Of a stretch of DNA of 21,589 nucleotides, positions 1 to 7,648 are shown in pieces (the stretch's first letter is position 1; each line of letters opens with the position of its first letter). Source of the stretch: Sphingomonadales bacterium UBA7473. GTDB lineage: Bacteria; Pseudomonadota; Alphaproteobacteria; Sphingomonadales; Sphingomonadaceae. Under the pieces are notes generated by a model. That model had not been told where the DNA came from, ran no database searches, and saw only the letters and a program-made list of their open reading frames with translations. The position numbers and the translations under genes are program-made. The stretch lies in contig DLOX01000066.1 in assembly GCA_002478575.1 (NCBI GenBank), forward strand, positions 1 through 21,589. The letters are read 5' to 3'.

Positions 1-189
1 GAGATGCGGCCGACCGGGGGCCCGGCTCTTTTGGCTGGCCACTGACAATTCCCAAGACGTAATGGGCGAAACGAACAGAGTGCCTGCTTCTTGACTCCGG
101 CCAATTGCGACCAGCGCCTCATCCGTAAGCATCTCTTCCCCGCTCACGAGCCAATAAAGAGCGTGGGTGTCGAGCAGAATTCCGGTCAA
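1..189 (-). CDS. PIN-domain (VapC-type) toxin, partial
   Basis: Reading the minus strand from a TTG at 187-189 gives an open frame to the window edge (63 residues). It begins TGILLDTHALYWLVSGEE and later has SWELS. The LLDTHALYW start and the downstream Trp-Glu are typical of PIN-domain RNase toxins of VapBC type II systems, where the first Asp and the Glu help bind the catalytic metal. The 3' end is missing, so the remaining acidic residues cannot be checked. The start is TTG because the same frame has a TAG only three bases upstream (193-195), the stop of the small upstream gene. The two genes are therefore almost contiguous and probably co-translated. The family call is firm; the exact start is less so. 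Confidence 0.8.
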   Translation of the reverse strand, partial: MTGILLDTHALYWLVSGEEMLTDEALVAIGRSQEAGTLFVSPITSWELSVASQKSRAPGRPHL

Positions 190-192
190 GGG

Positions 193-411
193 CTAACGCT
201 TGGTTGCGCTGATGTCTGTCTTTCCTAAGTGACTGTTCTTAGGAGTCCAATTCTTGCCGGGGGTTGGCACTGAAATTGGCCTTGTCAGATCAACCTTTTT
301 GCTGATCAGCATATGGCCACTTAAAGCTCCAGCGCCTTTAACGGTCACAAACTGTCCAGACTCTGAGTCTCTGACAGTGGAAATTGTAGTACGGGCGGCG
401 GCTTTAGGCAT
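193..411 (-). CDS. Small protein, probable antitoxin partner of the PIN toxin
   Basis: This frame encodes 72 residues starting MPKAAARTTISTVRDSESGQ and is rich in Lys, Arg, Ser and Thr. It ends three bases before the toxin start and lies in the same frame. I do not recognise a classical antitoxin fold (AbrB, Phd/YefM or ribbon-helix-helix). The function is inferred only from position: short genes directly upstream of a VapC-like gene are usually its antitoxin. A weak purine-rich stretch (CAGAGA) precedes the ATG. Base composition here is more AT-rich than in the neighbours, as is common for toxin-antitoxin modules that move between genomes. It could instead be an unrelated small protein. Confidence 0.55.
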   Translation of the reverse strand: MPKAAARTTISTVRDSESGQFVTVKGAGALSGHMLISKKVDLTRPISVPTPGKNWTPKNSHLGKTDISATKR

Positions 412-555
412 GATCTCTGGATACAGAAAACGACCAAGGAAGTCCAGCTTTTGTTCCTGCCTTTCGGACTTGAAAAGAGCTTTGGTCTCAGTGCTTCACG
501 CACCTTGAGCTAAGCATCACGATTTTAGTCGACGGCAGCTTGTCTTACTCACCCC

Positions 556-1176
556 CTAAAGCAGCCCCATCTCCACCAGCTCTGCCCTCACAGCCGCAGC
601 GCCCTGCACAAAATGATGCGCCATGAACCCATTGGCTCGCGCGCTTTCTACATTCGCCAAGCTGTCATCGATGAAATAGCCTTCACCGGGTGCCAATCCA
701 AAGCGTTTCAGGGCAAGGGTGTAGATGGCGGGATCGGGCTTGATCAGTTTTTCGTCACCAGAGACGACAATATCCCGGAACCGATCGAACAGTTGCGCTT
801 CTGCCGCGCGGAAGGGTGGGAAAAATTCGTGGCTGAAATTGCTGATGCCGAAGATCGGCACGCCTGCGGCGTCTAGCTCTGCGACAATCTCGTGCATGCC
901 TTCGACGGGGCCGAGGATGGTTTCGTCGAACCGCTCGCCCCAAGCGCGAATCAGGTCGGCATGTTCTGGAAACATCGCGATGCGTTCCGCACTTGTGTCT
1001 GCAAAGTCGCGGCCAGCGTCATGCTCCAGATGCCAGTCCATATTGACGACATCGCGCAGAAACGCATCAAGCGCCTGATCATTGGGGATCAGGCACTCAT
1101 ACAGAGCCCGTGGGCTCCAGTGATAAAGGACGTTGCCGATGTCAAAAACAACGGCAGACACGGGGGTTCTGGCCAA
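556..1176 (-). CDS. HAD-superfamily hydrolase, YihX-like
   Basis: A 206-residue haloacid dehalogenase-type protein, probably a soluble phosphatase of unknown substrate. Motif I is VVFDIGNVL (nucleophile Asp12), motif II is in GISNFS (Ser112), motif III is the Lys of LIKPDP (Lys146), and motif IV is FIDDS (Asp170/Asp171). The second Asp of the usual DxD is Gly here (D-I-G-N). This is also seen in the E. coli YihX group (sugar-phosphate phosphatases), so it does not by itself mean loss of activity. The start is TTG at 1174-1176. The AAGG that lies partly in the rpmJ stop codon is 7 bases upstream and is the only reasonable ribosome binding site; a GTG 12 bases further in is the alternative. It follows rpmJ by 9 bases, so the two are likely cotranscribed. 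Confidence 0.85.
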   Translation of the reverse strand: MARTPVSAVVFDIGNVLYHWSPRALYECLIPNDQALDAFLRDVVNMDWHLEHDAGRDFADTSAERIAMFPEHADLIRAWGERFDETILGPVEGMHEIVAELDAAGVPIFGISNFSHEFFPPFRAAEAQLFDRFRDIVVSGDEKLIKPDPAIYTLALKRFGLAPGEGYFIDDSLANVESARANGFMAHHFVQGAAAVRAELVEMGLL

Positions 1177-1185
1177 TTGGTGGCC

Positions 1186-1311
1186 TTAGCCTTGGCGTGC
1201 CTTGAACCGCTTTTGGGTCTTGTTGATCACATAGGTGCGACCGCGACGACGAATGACGCGGTTATCCCGGTGACGATCCTTGAGCGACTTAAGTGAATTG
1301 CGAATCTTCAT
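1186..1311 (-). CDS. rpmJ: 50S ribosomal protein L36 (zinc-free form)
   Basis: A 41-residue basic protein beginning MKIRNSLKSLKDRHRDNRVI and ending RFKARQG. This is the bacterial L36 signature, in the form found in many proteobacteria that lacks the Cys/His zinc ribbon (no cysteines are present). L36 is the smallest large-subunit ribosomal protein and binds 23S rRNA. It is the first gene of a minus-strand pair with the HAD hydrolase. An AGG lies 9 bases before the ATG. The upstream 106 bases are shared with the divergent lipoprotein gene. Confidence 0.96.
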   Translation of the reverse strand: MKIRNSLKSLKDRHRDNRVIRRRGRTYVINKTQKRFKARQG

Positions 1312-1356
1312 GATCGCTTGCCTATACTCTGTGATTCTGGAAAAACGAAGGCCGCC

Positions 1357-1384
1357 GCCTAAGGGGGACGGGCGGGCAAGTCAA
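1357..1384 (-). promoter_or_regulatory. Possible promoter for rpmJ
   Basis: On the minus strand TTGACT (1379-1384) is followed after 16 bases by TTAGGC (1357-1362), about 45 bases before the rpmJ ATG. The -35 box is good but the -10 box is poor. This is a sequence-only guess in the 106-base divergent intergenic space. Confidence 0.28.
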
Positions 1385-1417
1385 GCAACAAGCGGGGCTT
1401 TTGTGAGGAGTTTGTTC

Positions 1418-2008
1418 ATGCGTAGCCTGTTTCTATTGCCCCTTGTGGCCCCAATGCTGGCGCTTTCCGCGTGCAGCAGCAGCATCCCGCCGGTCGAAGT
1501 CACCCGCTTTCACTTGAGCCAACCGTTTGAGAAAGGCTCTGTGACTATTGTTCCTGCGCCGGGAGGTGCCGCTGAAAGCTTGGAGTTTCGCACCTATGTG
1601 GCCGCCCTTGCCAAGGCGATGGCGCCTTTGGGCTTCACTGGGCCTTCGGGCCAAGGCCTGCCCTTGGTCGCAGAGCTTGATTTCAGCCGCGGCAGCCGCA
1701 CAGAAATGGCGCGCCGTTCTCCGGTGAGCATTGGCGTCGGCGGTGGCAGCTTCGGGCGTGGCGGCGGCATCGGGATTGGCACCAGCTTTGGACTTGGCGG
1801 GGGCGGAAGCGGCGAAGTGATCGTCTCGCGCCTGTCCGTCCGGATCAAGCAAAAGAGCGATGGCAAGGCTTTGTGGGAGGGGCGGGCGGAGACGGCGGCA
1901 TCCGCGCGTTCTGCCGCTGCTCAACCCGGACTCGCGGCGGAAAAGCTGGCCATGGCCTTGTTTCAAGATTTCCCCGGGCCATCGGGCCAAACAATCACCG
2001 TTCCATAA
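1418..2008 (+). CDS. Glycine-rich outer-membrane/periplasmic lipoprotein (DUF4136-like)
   Basis: A 196-residue predicted lipoprotein. The start is the ATG preceded by GAGGAG at a 7-base spacing; an upstream in-frame ATG at 1280 overlaps rpmJ and has no such site. The N-terminus MRSLFLLPLVAPMLALSAC is a lipoprotein signal with lipobox LSAC (Cys19). The body contains a central stretch of repeated Gly (about residues 105-130: GVGGGSFGRGGGIGIG) between a conserved-looking LPLVAELDFSRG strand and a VIVSRLSVRIKQ strand. The layout resembles DUF4136 lipoproteins of sphingomonads, whose role is unknown. It ends 15 bases before the carboxypeptidase gene, so the two are probably one operon. Confidence 0.8.
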   Translation: MRSLFLLPLVAPMLALSACSSSIPPVEVTRFHLSQPFEKGSVTIVPAPGGAAESLEFRTYVAALAKAMAPLGFTGPSGQGLPLVAELDFSRGSRTEMARRSPVSIGVGGGSFGRGGGIGIGTSFGLGGGGSGEVIVSRLSVRIKQKSDGKALWEGRAETAASARSAAAQPGLAAEKLAMALFQDFPGPSGQTITVP

Positions 2009-2023
2009 ACCCTAAGGATCATC

Positions 2024-3154
2024 ATGCAGATCAATTCCGCCTTTGATAGCGGCAATATCATCGTCACGGCCATTGAAGGCACCAGCGCGACTCTGGAGAT
2101 TCGCAAGGATAAGGATTCGGACTTTTATCAATGGTTCCACTTTCGCGTATCCGGGGCGAAGGGGCAGCAGGTGACGCTGAAGATTACCAACGCAGGCGGA
2201 TCGGCCTATCCCGGCGGCTGGCCCGATTATCAGGCGCGGGTGAGCGATGATCGGCAGGATTGGCGCTGTGCCGAGACGCGGTATGAGGGCGGCGAGCTGA
2301 TCATCACGCATACGCCTGCCGAAGATGCCGTGTGGTTCGCCTATTTCGCGCCTTATTCGATGGAGCGGCATTTTGACTTGGTGCAGCGCATCGCGCGTGC
2401 GCCGGGTGTGGCGCTTGTGGAGCTTGGCCAGACGATCGAAGGCCAAGCGATGGATTGCTTGCAGATGGGGACGGGGCCAGTGCAGGTCTGGCTCTATGCC
2501 CGCCAGCATCCCGGCGAAAGCATGGCCGAATGGTGGATGGAAGGCGCGCTCGAGTGGCTGATCTCAGGCGATCCTGCGGCGGAGCGGCTGCGGAGCAAAG
2601 CCACGCTCTATATCGTGCCCAATATGAACCCCGATGGCAGTTGCCGCGGCCATTTGCGCACCAATGCGGTCGGCGTGAACCTGAATCGCGAATGGGCTGA
2701 GCCGTCTGCGGATCGGTCTCCCGAAGTGCTGTGCGTGCGCAATGCGATGGATGAAACCGGCGTCCATTGGGCGATGGATGTGCACGGCGATGAAGCCATC
2801 CCCGCCAATTTCATCGCGGGCTTTGAAGGCATTCCCAATTGGACCGATGATCAGGGGGAGCGATATCATGCCTATCGCAACGCCCTTGCCGCCCACACCC
2901 CGGATTTTCAGACGGAGATTGGTTATCCCATCTCCACCCCCGGCCGCGCCAATCTGACCATGTCCACCAACCAACTGGCGAACCGTTTCGCGCATATGGG
3001 CTGCGTCTCCATGACGCTTGAAATGCCGTTCAAGGATCATGCCAGCAACTCCGACGCGGAACGGGCTTGGTCAACGGAGCGGTGCAAAAAACTGGGCGTG
3101 GATTGCTTGGTGGTGCTGGAGGGGATGATTGAGGGCGAATCGCTCAATGTCTAA
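2024..3154 (+). CDS. M14-family metallocarboxypeptidase, cytosolic carboxypeptidase (CCP/AGBL) type
   Basis: A 376-residue zinc peptidase without a signal peptide. Residues 1-120 form a beta-rich N-terminal domain typical of the M14 cytosolic carboxypeptidase subfamily (MERHFDL marks its end). The catalytic domain has the zinc motif HPGES (His162, Glu165), the third ligand in MDVHGDE (His254), the substrate-binding NLNREW (Asn221, Arg222) and the general base in MTLEMPFKD (Glu333). All catalytic positions are present. In eukaryotes this subfamily trims glutamates from tubulin; bacterial members have mostly unknown substrates. AAGGA lies 6 bases before the ATG. It follows the lipoprotein gene closely. 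Confidence 0.92.
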   Translation: MQINSAFDSGNIIVTAIEGTSATLEIRKDKDSDFYQWFHFRVSGAKGQQVTLKITNAGGSAYPGGWPDYQARVSDDRQDWRCAETRYEGGELIITHTPAEDAVWFAYFAPYSMERHFDLVQRIARAPGVALVELGQTIEGQAMDCLQMGTGPVQVWLYARQHPGESMAEWWMEGALEWLISGDPAAERLRSKATLYIVPNMNPDGSCRGHLRTNAVGVNLNREWAEPSADRSPEVLCVRNAMDETGVHWAMDVHGDEAIPANFIAGFEGIPNWTDDQGERYHAYRNALAAHTPDFQTEIGYPISTPGRANLTMSTNQLANRFAHMGCVSMTLEMPFKDHASNSDAERAWSTERCKKLGVDCLVVLEGMIEGESLNV

Positions 3155-3162
3155 ATCACCTC

Positions 3163-3273
3163 CGTCACTCCGGGCTTGACCCGGAGTCCATGCCTCATCA
3201 TTGAAACAAGCTGGATACATCCAGCACTGCGCAGATAGTGAGGCATGGGTCCCGGATCGGGGTCCGGGACGAC
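3163..3273. repeat. Extragenic palindromic repeat, copy 1
   Basis: About 111 bases with two inverted arms of roughly 35 bases that both read cgtc...ccatgcctca from the outside in. Each arm is itself a small palindrome: CTCCGGG/CCCGGAG near 3169-3187 and TCCCGGA/TCCGGGA near 3250-3269. A second copy in the opposite orientation sits at 8702-8835. This matches the widespread REP/MITE-like elements of sphingomonad intergenic regions. It lies downstream of the carboxypeptidase stop and contains no gene. Confidence 0.85.
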
Positions 3274-3302
3274 CGTGGCGCAAGTTTTAGGAACTTCCCC
3301 TC

Positions 3303-3338
3303 GGCCCGTCATCCGCATCTTCATGAGGATGGCGGGCC
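3303..3338. terminator. Strong hairpin between convergent genes
   Basis: A 12-bp stem (3303-3314 with 3327-3338, one G-U pair) around a 12-base loop, 16 bases beyond the hsp20 stop on the minus strand. Its position fits a shared terminator between the convergent carboxypeptidase and hsp20 genes. No run of T follows on either strand, so an intrinsic terminator is not proven. Confidence 0.4.
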
Positions 3339-3353
3339 ATGGGAGCCAAGCCG

Positions 3354-3815
3354 TTAAGCCGCGTTGCGCTGATCCTCGATCACCGTTGGCACTTCGCCGC
3401 CAATCGCAATCTTCCGGGGCTTCATAGCTTCGGGCACTTCGCGGACCAGTTCGATGGTCAACAGCCCATCGGCCAAGTCGGCACTGTCTACCCGCACAAA
3501 GTCGGCGAGCTGAAAGCGGCGTTCAAACGCGCGGTTGGCAATGCCATTGTGAAGGAGCTTGCGCCCTTCGACATTGTCATTTTCGGCACGACGCCCGGCC
3601 ACGGTCAACTGGCTTTGGTGTGACGTGATCTCAATCTCGTCGCGCTTGAAACCAGCGACGGCAAGCGTGATGCGATAGCGATCATCCGCGACCTTCTCGA
3701 CATCATAGGGCGGGTAATTATCCGCAACGGTGCCGCCTTGTTCCAGAAAATCGAACAAGCGATCAAAGCCAACGGTGGCGCGGCGATAGGCGTTCCAATC
3801 AAAATGGGTACGCAT
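3354..3815 (-). CDS. Small heat-shock protein, Hsp20/IbpA family
   Basis: A 153-residue ATP-independent holdase chaperone of the cytoplasm that binds unfolding proteins during stress. The N-terminal arm contains VGFDRLFDFLE, the alpha-crystallin domain runs from about residue 35 (YPPYDVEK) to 128, and the family motif is the ADGLLTIEL strand near 114-123. The C-terminal tail contains the KIAI motif (I-x-I) that docks on neighbouring subunits. The ATG has AAGGA about 9 bases upstream. I looked for a heat-shock sigma-32 box or a ROSE thermometer in the short leader and could not make a clear one. Confidence 0.95.
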   Translation of the reverse strand: MRTHFDWNAYRRATVGFDRLFDFLEQGGTVADNYPPYDVEKVADDRYRITLAVAGFKRDEIEITSHQSQLTVAGRRAENDNVEGRKLLHNGIANRAFERRFQLADFVRVDSADLADGLLTIELVREVPEAMKPRKIAIGGEVPTVIEDQRNAA

Positions 3816-3980
3816 GGGTCTTCATCCTTTCAGTATGACAAGGTGTATAACAAGCGGCAGTCCATCTTGGCCCTGCCGCGCCGGATGCCATTTCGGCCAT
3901 CGGGCCAACTTGAGGTAAGAGGCGATGGACGGCTTTCAAGGGGCTGGAAATCGGTGGCGGCCAAGGATAGACTATCCCCC

Positions 3981-4685
3981 ATGAAATCCATTCTTGCCCT
4001 TGTAATCGCCGCGTCCATCGCCATGCCCGCACTTGCGCAAACGCCGAAGAAGGTGCCTGCCAAGCCTGCTCCCGCAGCCCCTGCCAAGCCCGCTGCCGAT
4101 GTGATGATTGAGGTCAATACAAGCGTCGGCCGGATGGTCTTCCTGCTCAACCGCCAGAAAGCCCCGATCACCGCAGGCAATTTCTTCAAATATGCGACCA
4201 CGGGCCGCTTCAATGGCACGAGCTTCTATCGCCGCGTGCAAACGCTGGGCACGACGGACAAAGGCTTCATCCAAGGCGGCACAACTGATCCCAAGCGCGT
4301 GCTTCCCCCAATCGCGCATGAGCCAACGACGCTGACCGGTTTGAGCCATGTCGATGGGGCCCTGTCCGCACCGCGCTGGGCTCCGGGTACAGCGCGAGGC
4401 GATTTCACCATCATGTCAGGCGATGCGAAGTGGATGGATGCCGACCCCAAAGCATCGGGCGATAATTTGGGCTATGCCGTGTTCGGTCGCGTGGTTGAAG
4501 GTATGGATGTGGTGAAGAAGATCCTAGCAGCACCAGTCTCGACCACCAAAGGCGAAGGCGTGATGCGCGGGCAAATGTTGGAGCCGCAAGTCAAGATCAT
4601 CTCTATGAAGTTGATGCCACCGATCATGATGCCGCCAAAGGCTATGATAGTCCCCCCCGCCCAACAGCCCGCCCCAATAAATTAA
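3981..4685 (+). CDS. Periplasmic peptidyl-prolyl cis-trans isomerase, cyclophilin type
   Basis: A 234-residue protein that speeds proline isomerisation in exported proteins. The true start is the ATG followed by MKSILALVIAASIAMPALAQ, a clear Sec signal peptide with cleavage after ALA; the open frame runs further upstream across the hsp20 leader but has no such start. An Ala/Pro/Lys linker (21-40) leads to the cyclophilin domain (about 41-212), with FYRRV (active-site Arg84), GFIQGG and LGYAVFGRVVEGMDVV. The C-terminus is a Pro/Met-rich tail (PPIMMPPKAMIVPP). An AAGGA sits about 12 bases upstream, longer than ideal. Confidence 0.93.
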   Translation: MKSILALVIAASIAMPALAQTPKKVPAKPAPAAPAKPAADVMIEVNTSVGRMVFLLNRQKAPITAGNFFKYATTGRFNGTSFYRRVQTLGTTDKGFIQGGTTDPKRVLPPIAHEPTTLTGLSHVDGALSAPRWAPGTARGDFTIMSGDAKWMDADPKASGDNLGYAVFGRVVEGMDVVKKILAAPVSTTKGEGVMRGQMLEPQVKIISMKLMPPIMMPPKAMIVPPAQQPAPIN

Positions 4686-4721
4686 TCGAAATTTACCCTC
4701 TTTGGGGTTAGGGGCAGACGG

Positions 4722-5651
4722 ATGAGCCAAAGCCATACCCTTGCCGTCATCCTGCCTTGCTACAACGAAGAAGCGGCGATTGCACAGACGATCGCCGATT
4801 TCCGCGCCGCGCTGCCCAGCGCTGCCATCTATGTCTATGACAATAACAGCAAGGATCGAACGGTCGAAGTCGCGCGCGCTGCAGGGGCCATCGTCCGCAC
4901 CGAAAAGATGCAAGGCAAAGGCAATGTCGTCCGCCGCATGTTCGCGGATGTCGATGCCGACGTCTACATCATGGCCGATGGCGATGCGACTTATGAAGCG
5001 GCCGCAGCGCCCGCATTGGTTGCGAAGCTGATCGACGACAATCTTGATATGGTGGTGGGGGCCCGCAAATCCGAAGTGGATGAAGCATACCGGCGCGGCC
5101 ATAAGTTCGGCAACAAGATGCTCACCGGCCTCCTCGCTTGGTTTTTCGGGCGAAGCTTCAGCGATATCCTGTCCGGCTACCGTGTTTTCTCTCGCCGCTT
5201 TGTGAAGAGCTTTCCTGTGCTGTCCGCCGGTTTTGAGATTGAGACCGAAATCAGCGTCCATGCGCTGGAGATGAAAATGCCAGTGGCTGAACAAGTCACG
5301 GCTTACGCGGCGCGCCCAGAAGGCAGCGAGTCCAAGCTCAGCACTTATCGCGATGGCTGGCGGATTTTGAACACGATCATTCGCCTGTTCCGCTATGAAC
5401 GGCCCTTGGCCCTGTTCGGCACAATCGCTGGCGTCTTTGCGATCATGGCTGTGTTGCTCGGCATTCCGCTGGTTCTGACCTATTTGGAAACTGGCCTTGT
5501 TCCGCGTTTCCCGACCGCGGTCCTTGCGACTGGCCTCATGATCCTCTCTGCCCTCAGCGGCATGTGCGGGCTAATCCTTGATACGGTGGTGCGCGGACGG
5601 TTGGAGGTGCGGCGCTTGGCTTATCTGTCTCATCCCGCGCCGGGCGGATGA
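4722..5651 (+). CDS. Family 2 glycosyltransferase, polyprenyl/dolichyl-phosphate type
   Basis: A 309-residue GT-A glycosyltransferase. The N-terminal catalytic domain has ILPCYNEE (12-17), a nucleotide-binding DNNSKDRT region (40-47), the metal-binding DGD of MADGDATYE (86-88) and SDILSGYRVFSRRF. The C-terminus carries two membrane helices (about 229-254 and 264-289). This arrangement is typical of enzymes that load a sugar onto a polyprenyl phosphate for later use in envelope glycan synthesis. The actual sugar and acceptor cannot be told from sequence. AGGGG lies 8 bases before the ATG. It starts 36 bases after the cyclophilin gene, with no evident functional link. Confidence 0.9.
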   Translation: MSQSHTLAVILPCYNEEAAIAQTIADFRAALPSAAIYVYDNNSKDRTVEVARAAGAIVRTEKMQGKGNVVRRMFADVDADVYIMADGDATYEAAAAPALVAKLIDDNLDMVVGARKSEVDEAYRRGHKFGNKMLTGLLAWFFGRSFSDILSGYRVFSRRFVKSFPVLSAGFEIETEISVHALEMKMPVAEQVTAYAARPEGSESKLSTYRDGWRILNTIIRLFRYERPLALFGTIAGVFAIMAVLLGIPLVLTYLETGLVPRFPTAVLATGLMILSALSGMCGLILDTVVRGRLEVRRLAYLSHPAPGG

Positions 5652-5714
5652 GCCGCACTGCCATCATCCTGCCACGATGGACCGCTTTAAGAGCGCGCTG
5701 AAAGTGCCTATATC

Positions 5715-6821
5715 ATGGATATGACCGCCAACGCCCTTGCCCCTGCTGACGATGCGCTGCCCGCGCAGGGGCGCGTGCGTTTGGCTGATGATATGGCGAT
5801 GATCCGCACGGCAGCGGAATTGACGCGGGATTTGAACGCGCCACGCCCTGCCATCTATTGGGCGGATTTTGGTGCATCAGCCGTCATTGGCTATGGTGCG
5901 ATGGCGCTGGCGATCATGGCTGGCTCAGGCTGGCCGCTCATCGGCTCGGCCTTGCTTTCCATCCTCGCGCTGTATCGCGCAGGCAGCTTCATTCATGAGC
6001 TCACTCACATCAAGCATAGCGCTGTGCCGGGGTTCCGGACCGTGTGGAACCTGACGCTGGGCATTCCGATGCTGATCCCCTCCTTCATGTATGAAGGGGT
6101 GCATAGCCTTCACCATGCGCGGACTCGCTATGGCACAGCGGAAGATCCTGAATATTTGCCGCTGGCGTTGATGAAGCCTTGGACGCTGCCGGTGTTTCTG
6201 ATCGCGTCGACTTTGGCACCGATTGCGTTGCTGTTCCGCTATGGGGTTTTGACGCCGCTTTCGCTTCTCATTCCGCGGCTGCGGGTGATGGTTGTGGAGC
6301 GTTATTCTTCCTTTGCGATCAATCCTGCATTTCGCCGCCGTGCGCCTGAGGGAGAATTGAAGGCATTTTGGGCATGGACCGAAGGCTTGGCCTGCGTCTG
6401 GGCACTTGGGCTGATCATTGGCGCAGCGAGCGGGTTTATCCCCCTTGCTGGTTTCCTCATTGCGCTGGGAATCACTAGTGGCACTTTGCTGCTCAACCAA
6501 GTCCGCACGCTTGTGGCCCATCTTTGGGAGAATGAAGGCGAAGTCTTGACGGTGACGGAGCAATATCTGGACAGCGTCAATGTGCCGCCACCTGCTTTCT
6601 TGCCAGAGCTTTGGGCGCCGGTTGGGTTGCGCTATCATGCGCTTCACCATTTGCTTCCCGGCCTCCCCTATCATGCGCTGGGTGAAGCGCATCGGCGGAT
6701 CATGAAGGCGGTGGGTGCGGATTCGACCTATCATGGTGGCAATTACTCGGGCTTGCCTGCTTTGCTGGGCGGATTGATCAAAGGCACAATGACGGGCGCT
6801 CCTGCTTCCCGCCGAGGCTGA
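5715..6821 (+). CDS. Membrane fatty acid desaturase
   Basis: A 368-residue integral membrane di-iron enzyme that introduces a double bond into, or hydroxylates, an acyl or lipid chain. Three histidine boxes are visible: HELTH (94-98), HSLHH (130-134) and HALHH (308-312), with hydrophobic helices at about 54-70, 74-90, 157-175, 225-237 and 240-260. The histidine boxes are of the class that includes beta-carotene/acyl desaturases; the substrate cannot be assigned. No good ribosome binding site precedes the ATG at 5715 or the second ATG at 5721, so the start could be either. Confidence 0.88.
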   Translation: MDMTANALAPADDALPAQGRVRLADDMAMIRTAAELTRDLNAPRPAIYWADFGASAVIGYGAMALAIMAGSGWPLIGSALLSILALYRAGSFIHELTHIKHSAVPGFRTVWNLTLGIPMLIPSFMYEGVHSLHHARTRYGTAEDPEYLPLALMKPWTLPVFLIASTLAPIALLFRYGVLTPLSLLIPRLRVMVVERYSSFAINPAFRRRAPEGELKAFWAWTEGLACVWALGLIIGAASGFIPLAGFLIALGITSGTLLLNQVRTLVAHLWENEGEVLTVTEQYLDSVNVPPPAFLPELWAPVGLRYHALHHLLPGLPYHALGEAHRRIMKAVGADSTYHGGNYSGLPALLGGLIKGTMTGAPASRRG

Positions 6822-6865
6822 TCCCCACTTGCCCCTGACGACTGCCCGCGTCTAAGGCGCTTCCC

Positions 6866-7648
6866 ATGAAAATTGCATCATGGAACATCAACAGCGTGCG
6901 GGCGCGGTTGGATATTGTCGAACGCTTCCTCACAGAAATGGCGCCAGACATTCTCTGCCTTCAGGAAACCAAAGCGGAAAATGGCTCTTTCCCGGTAAAG
7001 GCCTTTCATGAGCTTGGCTATGATCATGTCATCCTCAACGGACAGAAAATGCACCATGGCGTGGCCATCGTCAGCAAGGTTCCCGTGACCGAGGAGCGCC
7101 GCGAAGATTGGCAGGCCAATGGCGAAGCGCGGCACATCGGCGTGCGGCTGCCCAACGGTTGGCGGCTGGACAATGTCTATATCCCTGCGGGCGGCGACAT
7201 CCCGGATCGCGAGCAAAACCCCAAATTCGGGCAAAAGCTGGATTTCATTGGTCGCATGACGGACTGGTCGTCGACGCTTGAGGAACCCACCATCTTGGTT
7301 GGCGATTTCAACATTGCGCCTTTTGAAACCGATGTGTGGGGCCATAAGCAACTGTTGGATGTCGTTAGCCACACGCCAATCGAAGTCGAGACGCTGAGCC
7401 GTTTGCGTGAGGCGCATGATTGGGTCGATCTTGGCCGGCACTTCATTCCAGAGCCAGAGCGGCTCTACACTTGGTGGAGCTATCGTGCTGCCGATTGGCG
7501 GGCGTCTGATAAAGGCCGTCGCCTCGATCATATGTGGGCTTCGCCAGCGGTTGCGGCGAAGGCCATCGGCCACCAGATCCACAAGGATTGCCGCGATTGG
7601 GGCAAACCAAGCGACCATATTCCCATCGTTACAGAGTTTGCGATGTGA
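6866..7648 (+). CDS. xthA: Exodeoxyribonuclease III (AP endonuclease)
   Basis: A 260-residue DNA-repair nuclease of the ExoIII/APE1 family that cuts 5' of abasic sites and has 3'-5' exonuclease and 3'-phosphatase activity. Catalytic residues are present: Asn7 (WNINS), Glu34 (QETKAE), Tyr105 (NVYIPAGG), Asp147 and Asn149 (GDFNIAP), Asp221 (RRLDHMW) and the terminal Asp250-His251 pair (SDHIP). Length matches the E. coli enzyme. AAGG lies 9 bases upstream of the ATG. Its stop overlaps the GTG start of ribA by four bases, indicating translational coupling. Confidence 0.97.
   Translation: MKIASWNINSVRARLDIVERFLTEMAPDILCLQETKAENGSFPVKAFHELGYDHVILNGQKMHHGVAIVSKVPVTEERREDWQANGEARHIGVRLPNGWRLDNVYIPAGGDIPDREQNPKFGQKLDFIGRMTDWSSTLEEPTILVGDFNIAPFETDVWGHKQLLDVVSHTPIEVETLSRLREAHDWVDLGRHFIPEPERLYTWWSYRAADWRASDKGRRLDHMWASPAVAAKAIGHQIHKDCRDWGKPSDHIPIVTEFAM

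Noticed and set aside
412..555. Possible extra small gene between the HAD and antitoxin genes
   Set aside because: Short frames here lack a start signal and overlap the antitoxin gene; nothing recognisable.
3816..3980. ROSE thermometer or heat-shock sigma box in the hsp20 leader
   Set aside because: The leader is short, and no convincing stem covering the binding site nor CTTGAA/CCCCAT boxes with proper spacing could be found.
4524..5294. 256-codon minus-strand frame spanning the cyclophilin and glycosyltransferase
   Set aside because: It crosses two real genes on the other strand and has no recognisable feature.
5925..6734. 269-codon minus-strand frame opposite the desaturase
   Set aside because: It is antisense to a gene with three intact histidine boxes and has no domain or start signal.
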